NCBI GenBank assembly: GCA_045604405.1 | Contig: JAZUNZ010000003.1 | Location: forward strand, 58,484-122,483 | DNA from: UMGS1649 sp045604405 | GTDB taxonomy: Bacteria; Bacillota; Clostridia; TANB77; CAG-465 | Direction of reading: 5' to 3' | Length of the DNA stretch: 64,000 nucleotides | Shown here: in pieces, positions 32,714 to 41,844 of the stretch | How positions within the stretch are numbered: position 1 is the stretch's first letter | Layout: each line of letters begins with the position of its first letter | Notes under the pieces: generated by a model | What the model was told of the DNA's origin: nothing | Databases searched by the model: none | Seen by the model: the letters and a program-made list of their open reading frames with translations, nothing else | Translations under genes and position numbers: made by a program

Positions 32714-33907
32714 ATGTTAAAAAGAGAACTTTATTTATCAAGAATTAGAGGTTTCTACGATAGTGATTTGATAAAAATTTTAGTAGGTATTAGAAGATGC
32801 GGTAAATCTGTCATATTAAAACAGATAATTGCCGAGTTAAAAGAAAAAGGTGTAGATGATGAACATATTATATATATCAATTTTGAACTTATAGAATACG
32901 AATCTTTACAAGATTATAAAGAATTAAATAAATATATAAAAGAAAAAATAATAGATGGTAAAAAGTATTATGTTTTTTTAGATGAAATTCAAAAAGTCGA
33001 TAAATTCGAAGATGTAGTAAATTCATTGAGAGCATCTATAGAAAATATAAGCATATTTATTACTGGTTCAAATAGCAAATTATTATCGAATGAATTGTCC
33101 ACTGTTTTATCTGGAAGGTATGTATTGTTTAATATTTATCCGTTAAGTTATAAAGAATTTGTAGATTTAACCGGTAAAGATGGTAAAAGTAACGAAACTT
33201 TCTGGGATTTTGTTAAATGGGGCGGGCTCCCTAATAGAACTCAATTTACAGATATAAATAATATAAAAGACTATTTGCATAGTGTTTTTGACTCTATTAT
33301 CTTAAGAGACGTAGTAGACAGATTAGGTCTAAAAGATACTGTTTTATTTAATTTGTTATTACAATATATCGTCGATATAACAGGGCGTGAGTTTTCTGCC
33401 GAAAATGTTATAAGTTTTTTGAGAAATGAAGGTAAGACAATATCGACAGAAACACTATATATATATTTAGATGCACTATGTAAGGCATTGATGATGAAAA
33501 AAATATATAGATATGATATCCATGGAAAAGCAATACTAAAAACGTTAAATAAATATTATATGACTGACTTGGGAATAGCTCAAATAAAAAACAATAATTT
33601 TGATATCAATAAAAGTTTTGCTATAGAAAATGTTGTATATAACGAGTTATTAATAAGAGGATATGATGTTTATATAGGTAAAACAAAAGAAGGAGAAATT
33701 GATTTTATTGCTACAAACGATGAGGAAAAATTATACTTTCAAGTTGCTTATCTAGTAGAAGATCCTAAAACAGAAGCAAGAGAATTTGGAGCATACAAAG
33801 AAATAAATGATAATTATCCTAAATATGTTCTTTCTCTAGATAAAATGAATTTTTCTAAAAATGGAATTATTCATAAAAATATAATTGATTGGTTATTAGA
33901 AAGATAA
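32714..33907 (+). CDS. AAA ATPase with C-terminal DUF4143 nuclease-like domain
   Basis: A 397-residue accessory ATPase. The N-terminal AAA_14 part holds a Walker A variant GIRRCGKSVIL (about residues 25-35), Walker B YVFLDEIQKV and the sensor ITGSNSKLLS-EL. The C-terminal DUF4143 domain contains EIDFIATNDEEKLYFQV, which resembles the D-x-n-(D/E)-x-K core of restriction-type nucleases. These proteins are widespread in anaerobes and mobile regions; their role is unknown. ATG at 32714 follows AGGTGA, so the TTG two codons earlier is rejected. It interrupts the conserved acpP-rnc neighbourhood on the opposite strand, a sign of insertion. Confidence 0.9.
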   Translation: MLKRELYLSRIRGFYDSDLIKILVGIRRCGKSVILKQIIAELKEKGVDDEHIIYINFELIEYESLQDYKELNKYIKEKIIDGKKYYVFLDEIQKVDKFEDVVNSLRASIENISIFITGSNSKLLSNELSTVLSGRYVLFNIYPLSYKEFVDLTGKDGKSNETFWDFVKWGGLPNRTQFTDINNIKDYLHSVFDSIILRDVVDRLGLKDTVLFNLLLQYIVDITGREFSAENVISFLRNEGKTISTETLYIYLDALCKALMMKKIYRYDIHGKAILKTLNKYYMTDLGIAQIKNNNFDINKSFAIENVVYNELLIRGYDVYIGKTKEGEIDFIATNDEEKLYFQVAYLVEDPKTEAREFGAYKEINDNYPKYVLSLDKMNFSKNGIIHKNIIDWLLER

Positions 33908-34016
33908 AAAAGATTTAAGCCTATTATCCATATATGATAATAAAAATTAGATGATTAACTAGAGCCGTTAAATATTAGATTAACCCTCTACATTAAATCA
34001 AGTGACGATCGCATCA

Positions 34017-34065
34017 AAAAAGCTATATAATTTAGAATTTATGTTTCTAAACTATATAGCTTTTT
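34017..34065. terminator. Bidirectional terminator between the ATPase gene and acpP
   Basis: A 20-bp stem with one mismatch (AAAAAGCTATATA-A-TTTAGA) and a 9-base loop, lying directly after acpP on the minus strand. The preceding 110 bases from 33908 hold no gene. Confidence 0.85.
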
Positions 34066-34074
34066 ATCTTATCA

Positions 34075-34311
34075 TTATTGTACAGATTTAATATAATCAA
34101 CAACGTCTCCAACTGATACTATCTTCTCAGCTTCAACTTCTGGTATTTCCATTTCAAATTCCTCTTCAAGAGCCATTATTAATTCTACAACATCTAATGA
34201 ATCTGCTCCTAAATCGTCAATAAATGTGGTAGTCATTGTTACACTACTTTCATCTTCTATCCCTAATTGTTCTACTATTACATCTTTCACTCTTTCAAAA
34301 ATGTTATCCAC
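34075..34311 (-). CDS. acpP: Acyl carrier protein
   Basis: A 78-residue ACP carrying growing acyl chains in fatty acid synthesis. The phosphopantetheine site is the serine in DDLGADSLDVVELI (about residue 37), and the acidic helices EEEFEMEIPEVEAEKI are typical. The GTG at 34311 follows GGAGGTG at good spacing and gives the family length; the frame-opening codon at 34326 overlaps that site. It is the last gene of fapR-plsX-acpP; fabD and fabG, common here in Bacillus, are missing. Confidence 0.96.
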   Translation of the reverse strand: MDNIFERVKDVIVEQLGIEDESSVTMTTTFIDDLGADSLDVVELIMALEEEFEMEIPEVEAEKIVSVGDVVDYIKSVQ

Positions 34312-34385
34312 TTTATTCACCTCCACATGTTATCTATCTGTATTATCCAATATTTTTATTATCTTGTCAATACCTTTTTATACTT

Positions 34386-35396
34386 TTATTCATCTTTATC
34401 TATTTTTTGTGCTAAACGTTTAACTAGGTCTTGCTTTAAGATATTATCTGCTTGCAATATTGCAGCTTCATAATTATTACTTTTTGCATTGCCATGTATT
34501 TTAACAACTGGTTTTCTAACACCCAAAAGCACTGCACCACCATATTTTGTATAATCATATTTATATAACGCTTTTTTAATAAGTCCTTGAACTCCAACTG
34601 CTTTCAATTTGTTAAGTAGATTTTTCTTAAACTCGCCAACTAATGCATTTTTCATTATTTTTGCAGTTCCTTCAATAGATTTTAAAGCCACATTTCCCAT
34701 AAGTCCGTTTGCTACTACAACATCTACATCTCCAGATAAAATCTCTCTTGCCTCAACATTGCCAGCAAACTCTGGGCATTCTTGAGATAAAGATTCGTAC
34801 GCTTCCTTTAAGTCTGGAGAACCTTTTTTGTCTTCAGTTCCAATATTCAAAAGAGCTACTCTTACATTATCTTTTTTAAGCACTTCTTTTGCATACACTG
34901 CTCCCATTTTTGCAAATTGCACTAAAGATACTCCTGCTGCTGTAACGTTTGCACCAGAATCTAATAGTACCACTCCATTACCTTTTACAGTTGGAAGAAC
35001 AGTAGCTAATGCTGGTCTATGTATTCCTGGTATTCTTTTAAGCTTTAATAATCCTCCTGCCATAACAGCACCTGTAGAACCTGCAGATATAAACAAGGTG
35101 TCTTCTTTTTCTTTCATATAATCGTATGCTTTAACTATGCTAGATTCTTTTTTGTGTTTAATTGCCATCGCCGGATCGTCATAATTTGTTATAACATCTT
35201 TTGCATCAAGTATAGATATCTCTTTCATTATACTATCCGCTTTAGACAAATATTCATTTTTAATAATTTCTCTTATTTTAGTTTCGTCTCCAACTAGAGT
35301 AAGCTTCGCTTTTGTTTTTCCAATAGAATTTACTACTCCTTTTACTGCTTCATCAATTCCATTATCACTACCATTTGCATCAATTAATATTTCCAT
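34386..35396 (-). CDS. plsX: Phosphate acyltransferase PlsX
   Basis: A 336-residue enzyme that converts acyl-ACP to acyl-phosphate, the first step of phospholipid synthesis. Family features include the start MEILIDANGSDNG, the ISAGSTGAVMAGGL block near residue 103 and VVANGLMGNVALKSIEGTA near 230. The start codon is joined to the fapR stop (35396), so the two genes are translationally coupled. Confidence 0.96.
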   Translation of the reverse strand: MEILIDANGSDNGIDEAVKGVVNSIGKTKAKLTLVGDETKIREIIKNEYLSKADSIMKEISILDAKDVITNYDDPAMAIKHKKESSIVKAYDYMKEKEDTLFISAGSTGAVMAGGLLKLKRIPGIHRPALATVLPTVKGNGVVLLDSGANVTAAGVSLVQFAKMGAVYAKEVLKKDNVRVALLNIGTEDKKGSPDLKEAYESLSQECPEFAGNVEAREILSGDVDVVVANGLMGNVALKSIEGTAKIMKNALVGEFKKNLLNKLKAVGVQGLIKKALYKYDYTKYGGAVLLGVRKPVVKIHGNAKSNNYEAAILQADNILKQDLVKRLAQKIDKDE

Positions 35397-35959
35397 TATT
35401 TTATTCCTTTCAATATAAATTTACCTTTAAATTTCAAATTGTCTCTATCATCAACAATCCTAACCCATACAATATATCCGCTTTCTGTTTTTCTTTTTAC
35501 TTCAGCTAGAGCATATATTACAGTGTTTGCTTTTATTGGTTCTACATATTTAATGTTAGCAACTCCAACAAGTGCTGCTTTAGTTGGTATTAAAGATATT
35601 GCAATTGTTTCAGCAAAAGAATAAATATATTCTCCTCTTACAACGTCCATACCTTCAAACGTCATTGCGGAAGTTGTCTCCAAACGAGATTTGGCACTTT
35701 CACCAGGCATAAAACTTACCATATCACCTACAAACTCAGAGGCGCTTATTGAAGTTACATTTTTCATCGTTTCTTCTGCTTTAATTTTTAATCTTTCTTT
35801 AAATTCTTTTATGCCAAGACGCGCTCTATCTAGTCTTATAGTATTTATACTCACGCCAAACTTTCGAGCTAGTATTTCATCTGTAGCCAATGGATTTTGA
35901 CTTAAATATTCTAATAGTTTGGCATTTCTTTCACATCTTTGTTTATCTGTTCTAGCCAT
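35396..35959 (-). CDS. fapR: Transcription factor FapR
   Basis: A 187-residue repressor of fatty acid and phospholipid genes that is released by malonyl-CoA. The N-terminal part is a DeoR-like HTH (LLEYLSQNPLATDEILARKFGVSINTIRLDR) and the C-terminal part is a hot-dog effector domain. ATG 35959 follows GAGGGG; a longer frame from 36007 runs through the promoter. It heads fapR-plsX-acpP, the same pairing as in Bacillus, and probably represses itself, although I could not find a full palindromic FapR box. Confidence 0.92.
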   Translation of the reverse strand: MARTDKQRCERNAKLLEYLSQNPLATDEILARKFGVSINTIRLDRARLGIKEFKERLKIKAEETMKNVTSISASEFVGDMVSFMPGESAKSRLETTSAMTFEGMDVVRGEYIYSFAETIAISLIPTKAALVGVANIKYVEPIKANTVIYALAEVKRKTESGYIVWVRIVDDRDNLKFKGKFILKGIK

Positions 35960-35978
35960 TATTTTCCCCTCGCCATAT

Positions 35979-36007
35979 ATCTTACTACAATTTATATTTG
36001 TTTTCAA
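35979..36007 (-). promoter_or_regulatory. Possible promoter of fapR-plsX-acpP
   Basis: TTGAAA, 17-base spacer and TAAGAT on the minus strand. The overlapping TAGTAAG could be a diverged half-site for FapR, but this is weak. Confidence 0.45.
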
Positions 36008-36069
36008 TAGAAAATATTTTTATATTACCAAAATATTTGCACATAATACAAAAAGAAAGGATGTGCTTT

Positions 36070-36645
36070 ATGGGAATATATACAGATAATTCACAAATTA
36101 TGCAAACTGCTGGAAAGATTCCAACAAAATTAAACGAATTAGTTTCAACTATTGTAGATAAAGCTTCAGAGCTTCTAAATGCCCCTACCGCAGAACAAAT
36201 TAGTAAAATTGATTGGTCTAGTATTACTGCAATTTTAGGCACCATTTCAATAATATTGATACTTGCAGTAGTATTTCTAATATCTTTGTATTTACTAAAA
36301 TCGATTGGTCTATACACTATGGCAAAAAAGCAAGGTAAGGACTTTGCATGGCTAGCTTTTGTTCCGTTCGGGTGTCTTTTTGTCTATGGTTTTATAACTG
36401 GTAAAACAAAAATATTTGGCATAGATATAGAGCGACCAGAATTTTTACTTCCTGCCTTACTTGTAGCTTCGTGTATGCCTTATGTAGGATGTATAGGCAC
36501 AGTGCTATTTATACTAGCATATTTTGCCATGCTTTATAGAGTATACCAAACAAGAACGCCAAATTTTGCAACGGTACTTTTAATACTTAGTATTTTTGTA
36601 CCAATACTTTCTCCTATAATTTTATTTGCCGTGCGCAATAAATAA
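36070..36645 (+). CDS. Unknown small membrane protein, 191 aa
   Basis: Not recognised by name. After a hydrophilic first 50 residues come four hydrophobic segments (about residues 55-85, 95-115, 125-155 and 165-188). The phrase GLYTMAKKQGKDFAWLAFVPFGCLFVYGFITGKTKIFGI is a pattern I have seen in small clostridial integral membrane proteins without a known role. ATG 36070 follows AAAGGATG; the frame upstream to 35998 is not used. It is divergent from fapR and closed by a strong terminator. Confidence 0.75.
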   Translation: MGIYTDNSQIMQTAGKIPTKLNELVSTIVDKASELLNAPTAEQISKIDWSSITAILGTISIILILAVVFLISLYLLKSIGLYTMAKKQGKDFAWLAFVPFGCLFVYGFITGKTKIFGIDIERPEFLLPALLVASCMPYVGCIGTVLFILAYFAMLYRVYQTRTPNFATVLLILSIFVPILSPIILFAVRNK

Positions 36646-36673
36646 CGCAGGAAATTTTCCTGCGTTATTTATT
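36637..36673. terminator. Bidirectional terminator, A/T-tailed
   Basis: A 15-bp or longer perfect stem (ending in CGCAGG/CCTGCG, with AATAAATAA and TTATTTATT tails) overlaps the stop codon of the gene ending at 36645. It also serves the convergent gene ending at 36672. Confidence 0.9.
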
Positions 36674-37007
36674 ATTCTTCATTAAATTTGTTTTTAGAAA
36701 GTGAATATCCAAATCTTCTGATTACGTCGGCTAAATCAAATTCATATTCTTTTTTGAACACAATCTGATTAGCCATAAGTTCATATACAAGATGCGCAAT
36801 ATTGCCACTTACTCTATAGCAATAGTTCCTCTTGTCTGTAATATCTTCAGACTTATAGCCTTCAAAAACTATCATGCCATTATGGTTGTATTTATAAACA
36901 AGTTTTCTTGCTCCCCTTTTATACATTTCAACCAGTTGCATGACATCCTCTTTTTCGCTTTTAGATAATACCAACTTAGATTTTTTTGCTTCAAAATCAA
37001 GAAACAT
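36672..37007 (-). CDS. Unknown protein, 111 aa
   Basis: Not recognised. The sequence is soluble and mixed charge, with a helical start (SKSEKEDVMQLVEMYKRG) followed by a beta-rich stretch (KLVYKYNHNGMIVFEGYKS) and a C-terminal helical region. The ATG at 37007 has AAGGAG nine bases before it. It is the last of three small minus-strand genes (36672-37709), each with its own ribosome binding site, that separate the lipid and str operons. Confidence 0.65.
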   Translation of the reverse strand: MFLDFEAKKSKLVLSKSEKEDVMQLVEMYKRGARKLVYKYNHNGMIVFEGYKSEDITDKRNYCYRVSGNIAHLVYELMANQIVFKKEYEFDLADVIRRFGYSLSKNKFNEE

Positions 37008-37043
37008 TTGACTCTCTCCTTACTTAATTTTAGATCTTTTTAT

Positions 37044-37385
37044 TCATGTTGTAGTTAATTGTCTAAATATGTCATTTTGGCGAGCACGTTTAGCATCCCT
37101 TTTTAACTTATTATAATCATGCTTCTTTATATATTTTAAAGCATCATAACAATTTTCAAAGGTCTTTTCTTGCACGTGATATTGGTGCTTGAACCCCATC
37201 TTTCCTTTACGATACGGATTAGAATTAGCATGGCATAGTTTAATGGGTGTTTTATCCATTTCTATATACCATTTACTAAATGGCGTAGTGATAAAAAGTA
37301 AATTGTTTGCAAAATGCGGTTCGAGTTTTAATTTCCGGCAAAACCTTTCTATTTTTTCTTCTTCAGGCGTTTTTTGAAGCTGCAT
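37044..37385 (-). CDS. Unknown basic protein, 113 aa
   Basis: Not recognised. It is strongly basic, with a C-terminal helix KKHDYNKLKRDAKRARQND, and an N-terminal stretch with LLFITTPFSKWYIEM that is beta-like. There are no cysteine clusters or membrane segments. Start options are ATG at 37385 or 37391, both after AAAGGG; 37385 has better spacing. A nucleic-acid-binding role is possible from charge alone. Confidence 0.6.
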   Translation of the reverse strand: MQLQKTPEEEKIERFCRKLKLEPHFANNLLFITTPFSKWYIEMDKTPIKLCHANSNPYRKGKMGFKHQYHVQEKTFENCYDALKYIKKHDYNKLKRDAKRARQNDIFRQLTTT

Positions 37386-37448
37386 ATACATCACCCTTTC
37401 ATTTTGTTTTCCTATTTATTAATTATTAATTACATCAATATACATGCC

Positions 37449-37709
37449 TTAAAACCAACAATAATTTTCGATAAACCATTTTAAGCTTATCATATGAAAT
37501 GGTTCAGGAATATTTTCACCAAGAAGATTCTGAATTTTTTGTGTTAGTTCTTTGCTCAAAACCATCAGCGTTTCCCAGCTACCGTTTCCATCTGGCACAA
37601 GAGCTTGTGCTAATTGAAATTGTTTTTTGGGAACCTTTATCATAACGTTTCCTTTTTTAACAAGGCTCTTTAATCCATTAACTTCTTCAATAGTAAAATT
37701 GTTTCTCAC
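37449..37709 (-). CDS. Unknown small protein, 86 aa
   Basis: Not recognised. It is a short, soluble protein whose main feature is a central hydrophobic-plus-glycine stretch (LVPDGNGSWETLMVLSKEL). The start is GTG at 37709, seven bases after GGAGG, so it is likely to be translated. Its promoter region contains the TA repeat listed next. Confidence 0.6.
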   Translation of the reverse strand: MRNNFTIEEVNGLKSLVKKGNVMIKVPKKQFQLAQALVPDGNGSWETLMVLSKELTQKIQNLLGENIPEPFHMISLKWFIENYCWF

Positions 37710-37744
37710 AACTCATCCTCCAAATTATTAAAAGATTTAATATT

Positions 37745-37782
37745 TATATATATATATATATATATTATATCACGCCTGTCAA
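37745..37782 (-). promoter_or_regulatory. TA dinucleotide repeat in a promoter region
   Basis: A 21-base run of alternating T and A (37745-37765) follows, on the minus strand, an extended -10 box (TGATATAAT, 37764-37769) and a TTGACA (37782-37777). The repeat covers the start of the transcript or, if the TTGACA is used, supplies the -10 box itself. Confidence 0.5.
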
Positions 37783-37788
37783 CATAAA

Positions 37789-37819
37789 AAACAAGCTAGA
37801 GTTTATCTCTAACTTGTTT
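37789..37819 (-). terminator. Terminator of the str operon (after tuf)
   Basis: A 13-bp stem with one mismatch (AAACAAG-C-TAGAG) and a 5-base loop, followed by a run of T on the minus strand. Confidence 0.9.
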
Positions 37820-37840
37820 AGTTTACATATATCTATTTAA

Positions 37841-39043
37841 TTAAGCAATTATGTTAGATACTGATCCAGAACCAACTGTTCTACCACCTTCACGGATAGC
37901 GAATTTAAGTCCTTTTTCAATAGCTATTGGAGTTATTAACTTAATCTTCATAGTTACGTTATCTCCTGGCATAACCATTTCTTTATCCTTTGGAAGGTCG
38001 ATTATACCTGTAACGTCTGTTGTTCTGAAATAGAATTGAGGTCTGTATCCATTGAAGAATGGAGTATGTCTTCCACCTTCTTCTTTAGTTAGGATATATA
38101 CTTCAGCTTCAAATTCAGTGTGAGGTGTTATAGATCCTGGTTTAGCAAGAACTTGACCTCTTTCAACTTCGTTTCTTTGAGTTCCTCTTAATAGAACACC
38201 TGCGTTGTCTCCGCATTCAGCGCTGTCAAGAGATTTTCTGAACATTTCTATACCAGTAACAACTGTTTTCTTAGATTCGTCAGCAAGACCAACGATTTCA
38301 ACTTCGTCACCAACTTTTAATGTTCCTCTTTCTACTCTACCTGTAACAACTGTTCCACGTCCTGTAATTGTGAATACGTCTTCTATAGGCATTAAGAAAG
38401 GTTTATCTGTATCTCTAGCTGGATCTGGAATATAGCTATCTATTGCTGCTAATAATTCAACTATAGGAGCATATTCTGGAGCGTTAGGATCTGTTGATGA
38501 AGATTCTAATACTTTAAGAGCTGAACCTTTAACGATTGGAGTATCATCTCCAGGGAATTCGTATTTGTTTAATAGATCTCTTATATCCATTTCAACTAAT
38601 TCTAATAATTCTTCATCGTCAACTTGGTCACATTTGTTCATAAATACTACGATGTAAGGAACACCAACTTGTCTAGCAAGTAGTATGTGTTCTTTAGTTT
38701 GTGGCATTGGACCATCAGCTGCAGAAACAACAAGTATTGCACCATCCATTTGTGCTGCACCAGTGATCATGTTTTTAACATAGTCTGCGTGTCCTGGACA
38801 GTCAACGTGTGCATAGTGTCTGTTTGCTGTTTCATATTCAACGTGAGAAGTAGAAATTGTGATTCCTCTTGCTCTTTCTTCTGGAGCGTTATCTATTTGA
38901 TCATATGCTTTAAATTCTGCTCCATTGTTTAATGCTGCTACTTTAGTTATAGCTGCTGTTAATGTTGTTTTACCATGGTCAACGTGACCGATTGTTCCAA
39001 CATTACAATGTGGTTTTGTTCTTTCGAACTTAGCTTTTGCCAT
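37841..39043 (-). CDS. tuf: Elongation factor Tu
   Basis: A 400-residue EF-Tu that delivers aminoacyl-tRNA to the ribosome. The G motifs are GHVDHGKT (G1), the RGITI switch, DCPGHADY (G3), NKCDQVD (G4) and SALK (G5). Length and sequence are standard. It is the last gene of rpsL-rpsG-fusA-tuf and has an additional promoter of its own. Confidence 0.99.
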   Translation of the reverse strand: MAKAKFERTKPHCNVGTIGHVDHGKTTLTAAITKVAALNNGAEFKAYDQIDNAPEERARGITISTSHVEYETANRHYAHVDCPGHADYVKNMITGAAQMDGAILVVSAADGPMPQTKEHILLARQVGVPYIVVFMNKCDQVDDEELLELVEMDIRDLLNKYEFPGDDTPIVKGSALKVLESSSTDPNAPEYAPIVELLAAIDSYIPDPARDTDKPFLMPIEDVFTITGRGTVVTGRVERGTLKVGDEVEIVGLADESKKTVVTGIEMFRKSLDSAECGDNAGVLLRGTQRNEVERGQVLAKPGSITPHTEFEAEVYILTKEEGGRHTPFFNGYRPQFYFRTTDVTGIIDLPKDKEMVMPGDNVTMKIKLITPIAIEKGLKFAIREGGRTVGSGSVSNIIA

Positions 39044-39107
39044 TTTAAATTCCTCCTTATTTTAAAATATATTTTATACGATTAATGCTTGCACATTATT
39101 TGCTTGT

Positions 39108-39136
39108 ATTGTACTACAACATGCAAATTTTTGCAA
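39108..39136 (-). promoter_or_regulatory. Internal promoter of tuf
   Basis: TTGCAA, 17-base spacer and TACAAT on the minus strand, in the 127-base gap between fusA and tuf. It would let tuf be made in excess of fusA. Confidence 0.6.
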
Positions 39137-39170
39137 GTCATTAACCGCTTTTTTTGATTTTTAAGTACAA

Positions 39171-41255
39171 TTAGTCTTGTTTTTTAGCTCTTGCCCCAAC
39201 AATTGCTTCATGTACAGATTTTGGAACTTCTTCATAATGACTTGGTTCCATTGAGTAAGTACCTCTACCTTGAGTCTTACTTCTTAGATCTGTTGCATAA
39301 CCAAACATTTCAGAAAGTGGTACGAATGAGTGGATTGTTTGTGTTCCAGCATCTGTTTCCATACCTTCTAGTCTTCCACGTCTTGAGTTAATGTCACCTA
39401 TAACATCTCCCATGTATTCTTCTGGAACTACTACATCAACCTTCATTATTGGTTCAAGTAATACTGCTCCACCTTGACGACATGCTTCTTTAAATGCCAT
39501 AGAACCTGCTACTTTGAAGGCTGCTTCTGATGAGTCAACATCGTGGTATGATCCATCAACTAATGCTACTTTAACGTCAACAACTGGGTATCCAGCAAGT
39601 ATACCGCTCTTCATAGCTTCTTTAACACCTTCATCTGTTGGTTTAACGTATTCCTTAGGAACAACACCACCAACAATTTTAGATTCGAATGAATATCCTT
39701 TTCCAGCTTCTTGTGGTTCAACTTCTAGCCATACATGACCATATTGTCCTTTACCACCAGATTGACGGATGAATTTTCCTTCAACTTTTACTGCTTTCTT
39801 AATAGTTTCTTTATATGCAACTTGTGGTTTACCAACATTTGCTTCAACGTGGAATTCACGTTTTAATCTATCTACTATTATATCTAGGTGAAGTTCACCC
39901 ATACCAGCAATAATTGTTTGGCCAGTTTCACCATCTGTATAAGCTTTGAAAGATGGATCTTCTTCAGCAAGTTTTTGTAATGCAATACCCATTTTTTCTT
40001 GGTCTGCTTTTGATTTAGGCTCAATAGCAATAGAAATAACTGGGTCTGGGAATTCAATAGATTCAAGTATAACTGGGTGTTGTTCATCACATAATGTGTC
40101 TCCAGTATATACTTCTTTAAGTCCAACTGCTGCAGCTATATCTCCAGCATAAACTTTGTCTATATCTTTTCTCTCATTTGAGTGCATTTGAAGAATTCTT
40201 CCGATTCTTTCTTTCTTACCTTTGTTTGCATTGTACACATATGAACCAGCTTCTAATGTTCCAGAGTATACTCTGAAGAATGTAAGCTTACCAACATATG
40301 GGTCAGTTGCAATTTTAAATGCAAGTGCTGCGAATGGTTCAGAGTCTGAAGAAACTCTTTCTTCTTCTTCACCATCTTTATTAACACCTTTAATTTGTTC
40401 AACATCTAGTGGAGATGGCATGTAATCTACGATTGCATCTAGTAATTTTTGAACACCTTTATTTTTATATGATGTTCCACAAGTTACTGCTACCATCTTA
40501 TTTTCGATAGTTGATTGTCTAATGCATTTTTTAATTTCATCAATAGTTAATTCTTCACCTTCAAGATATTTCATCATGATTTCTTCGTCGAATTCAGCTA
40601 TATGATCAAGCATTTCTGCTCTATATTTTTCTGCGTCAGCTTTCATATCTTCTGGAATTTCTTCGCATCTAATATCTTTACCTAATTCATCATAATATAC
40701 ATAAGCTTTCATTTCAACAAGGTCTACAATACCTTTGAATGTATCTTCTTTACCTATTGGTAGTTGAATTGGTACTGCATTAGCTTTAAGTCTTGTTCTT
40801 AATTGTTCTACACATCTGTAGAAATCTGCACCCATGATATCCATTTTGTTAACGTATATCATTCTAGGTACTTTATATTTGTTTGCTTGTCTCCATACAG
40901 TTTCAGATTGTGGTTGTACACCACCTTTAGCACATAGTACTGTAACTGAACCATCAAGTACTCTTAGAGATCTTTCAACCTCTATAGTAAAGTCAACGTG
41001 TCCTGGAGTATCAATAATGTTTATTCTGTTATTGTTCCAGAAACAAGTTGTAGCTGCAGAAGTAATTGTGATACCTCTTTCTTGCTCTTGCTCCATCCAG
41101 TCCATTGTTGCACTACCATCGTGAGTTTCACCTATTTTGTGGTTTATTCCTGTATAGAAAAGTATTCTTTCTGTTGTGGTTGTCTTACCAGCATCGATGT
41201 GAGCCATGATACCGATATTTCTAGTCCTCTCAAGAGGATATTCTCTACCTGCCAC
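39171..41255 (-). CDS. fusA: Elongation factor G
   Basis: A 694-residue translocase GTPase. G1 AHIDAGKTT, RGITITSAA, DTPGHVDF and NKMDIMGAD are present, followed by domains II-V with the GGVVPKEY and SSEAAFKVAGSMAFKE stretches. It moves tRNAs and mRNA and helps RRF recycle ribosomes. It lies 24 bases downstream of rpsG. Confidence 0.99.
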   Translation of the reverse strand: MAGREYPLERTRNIGIMAHIDAGKTTTTERILFYTGINHKIGETHDGSATMDWMEQEQERGITITSAATTCFWNNNRINIIDTPGHVDFTIEVERSLRVLDGSVTVLCAKGGVQPQSETVWRQANKYKVPRMIYVNKMDIMGADFYRCVEQLRTRLKANAVPIQLPIGKEDTFKGIVDLVEMKAYVYYDELGKDIRCEEIPEDMKADAEKYRAEMLDHIAEFDEEIMMKYLEGEELTIDEIKKCIRQSTIENKMVAVTCGTSYKNKGVQKLLDAIVDYMPSPLDVEQIKGVNKDGEEEERVSSDSEPFAALAFKIATDPYVGKLTFFRVYSGTLEAGSYVYNANKGKKERIGRILQMHSNERKDIDKVYAGDIAAAVGLKEVYTGDTLCDEQHPVILESIEFPDPVISIAIEPKSKADQEKMGIALQKLAEEDPSFKAYTDGETGQTIIAGMGELHLDIIVDRLKREFHVEANVGKPQVAYKETIKKAVKVEGKFIRQSGGKGQYGHVWLEVEPQEAGKGYSFESKIVGGVVPKEYVKPTDEGVKEAMKSGILAGYPVVDVKVALVDGSYHDVDSSEAAFKVAGSMAFKEACRQGGAVLLEPIMKVDVVVPEEYMGDVIGDINSRRGRLEGMETDAGTQTIHSFVPLSEMFGYATDLRSKTQGRGTYSMEPSHYEEVPKSVHEAIVGARAKKQD

Positions 41256-41279
41256 TTATAAATCCCTCCTATCCTTAGT

Positions 41280-41750
41280 TTACCATCTGTAGTGAGCAAA
41301 TGCTTTGTTTGCTTCTGCCATACGATGAGTATCTTCTTTCTTCTTGAATGCTCCACCTTGTGAGTTTATAGCATCCATTATTTCAGCTGCTAGTTTTTCG
41401 TCCATTCCGTGTTCGTTTCTTTTTCTAGCGTATTCTACTAACCATCTAATTCCTAGACTTTGTCTTCTATCTGCTCTAATTTCGATAGGTACTTGGTATG
41501 TAGCACCACCAACACGTCTTGCTTTTACTTCAAGAACTGGCATAACAGCTTCCATTGCTTCTTCAAACACTTCTAAAGCGTTTCTTCCAGTTTTTTCCGC
41601 TACCATATCAAATGCAGAATAAACTAGTTTTTCAGCAACTGTTTTCTTACCATCCCACATAACTTTGTTTATAAGTTTTGTTACAACTTTAGAACCATAA
41701 ACTGGGTCTGGCATAACTTCTCTTTTAACTAAATGTCCTTTTCTTGGCAC
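41280..41750 (-). CDS. rpsG: 30S ribosomal protein S7
   Basis: A 156-residue S7, with the standard opening MPRKGHLVKREVMPDPVYGSK and the VGGATYQVPIEIR block; it nucleates the 30S head and is the usual autoregulator of this operon. ATG 41750 is preceded by a GGAGGGA-like site. Confidence 0.98.
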   Translation of the reverse strand: MPRKGHLVKREVMPDPVYGSKVVTKLINKVMWDGKKTVAEKLVYSAFDMVAEKTGRNALEVFEEAMEAVMPVLEVKARRVGGATYQVPIEIRADRRQSLGIRWLVEYARKRNEHGMDEKLAAEIMDAINSQGGAFKKKEDTHRMAEANKAFAHYRW

Positions 41751-41844
41751 TTTCCTTCCCTCCTTTTCTCGGTACTCAAAATTTAAAATTAATTTTGTCA
41801 GTGCAGATTTTATATTAAATCAAGCACCAAACTTTGTTGTTAGA

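Noticed and set aside
39884..40126. Frame of 80 codons on the minus strand inside fusA
   Set aside because: It is out of frame with EF-G, which covers the entire region with conserved sequence.
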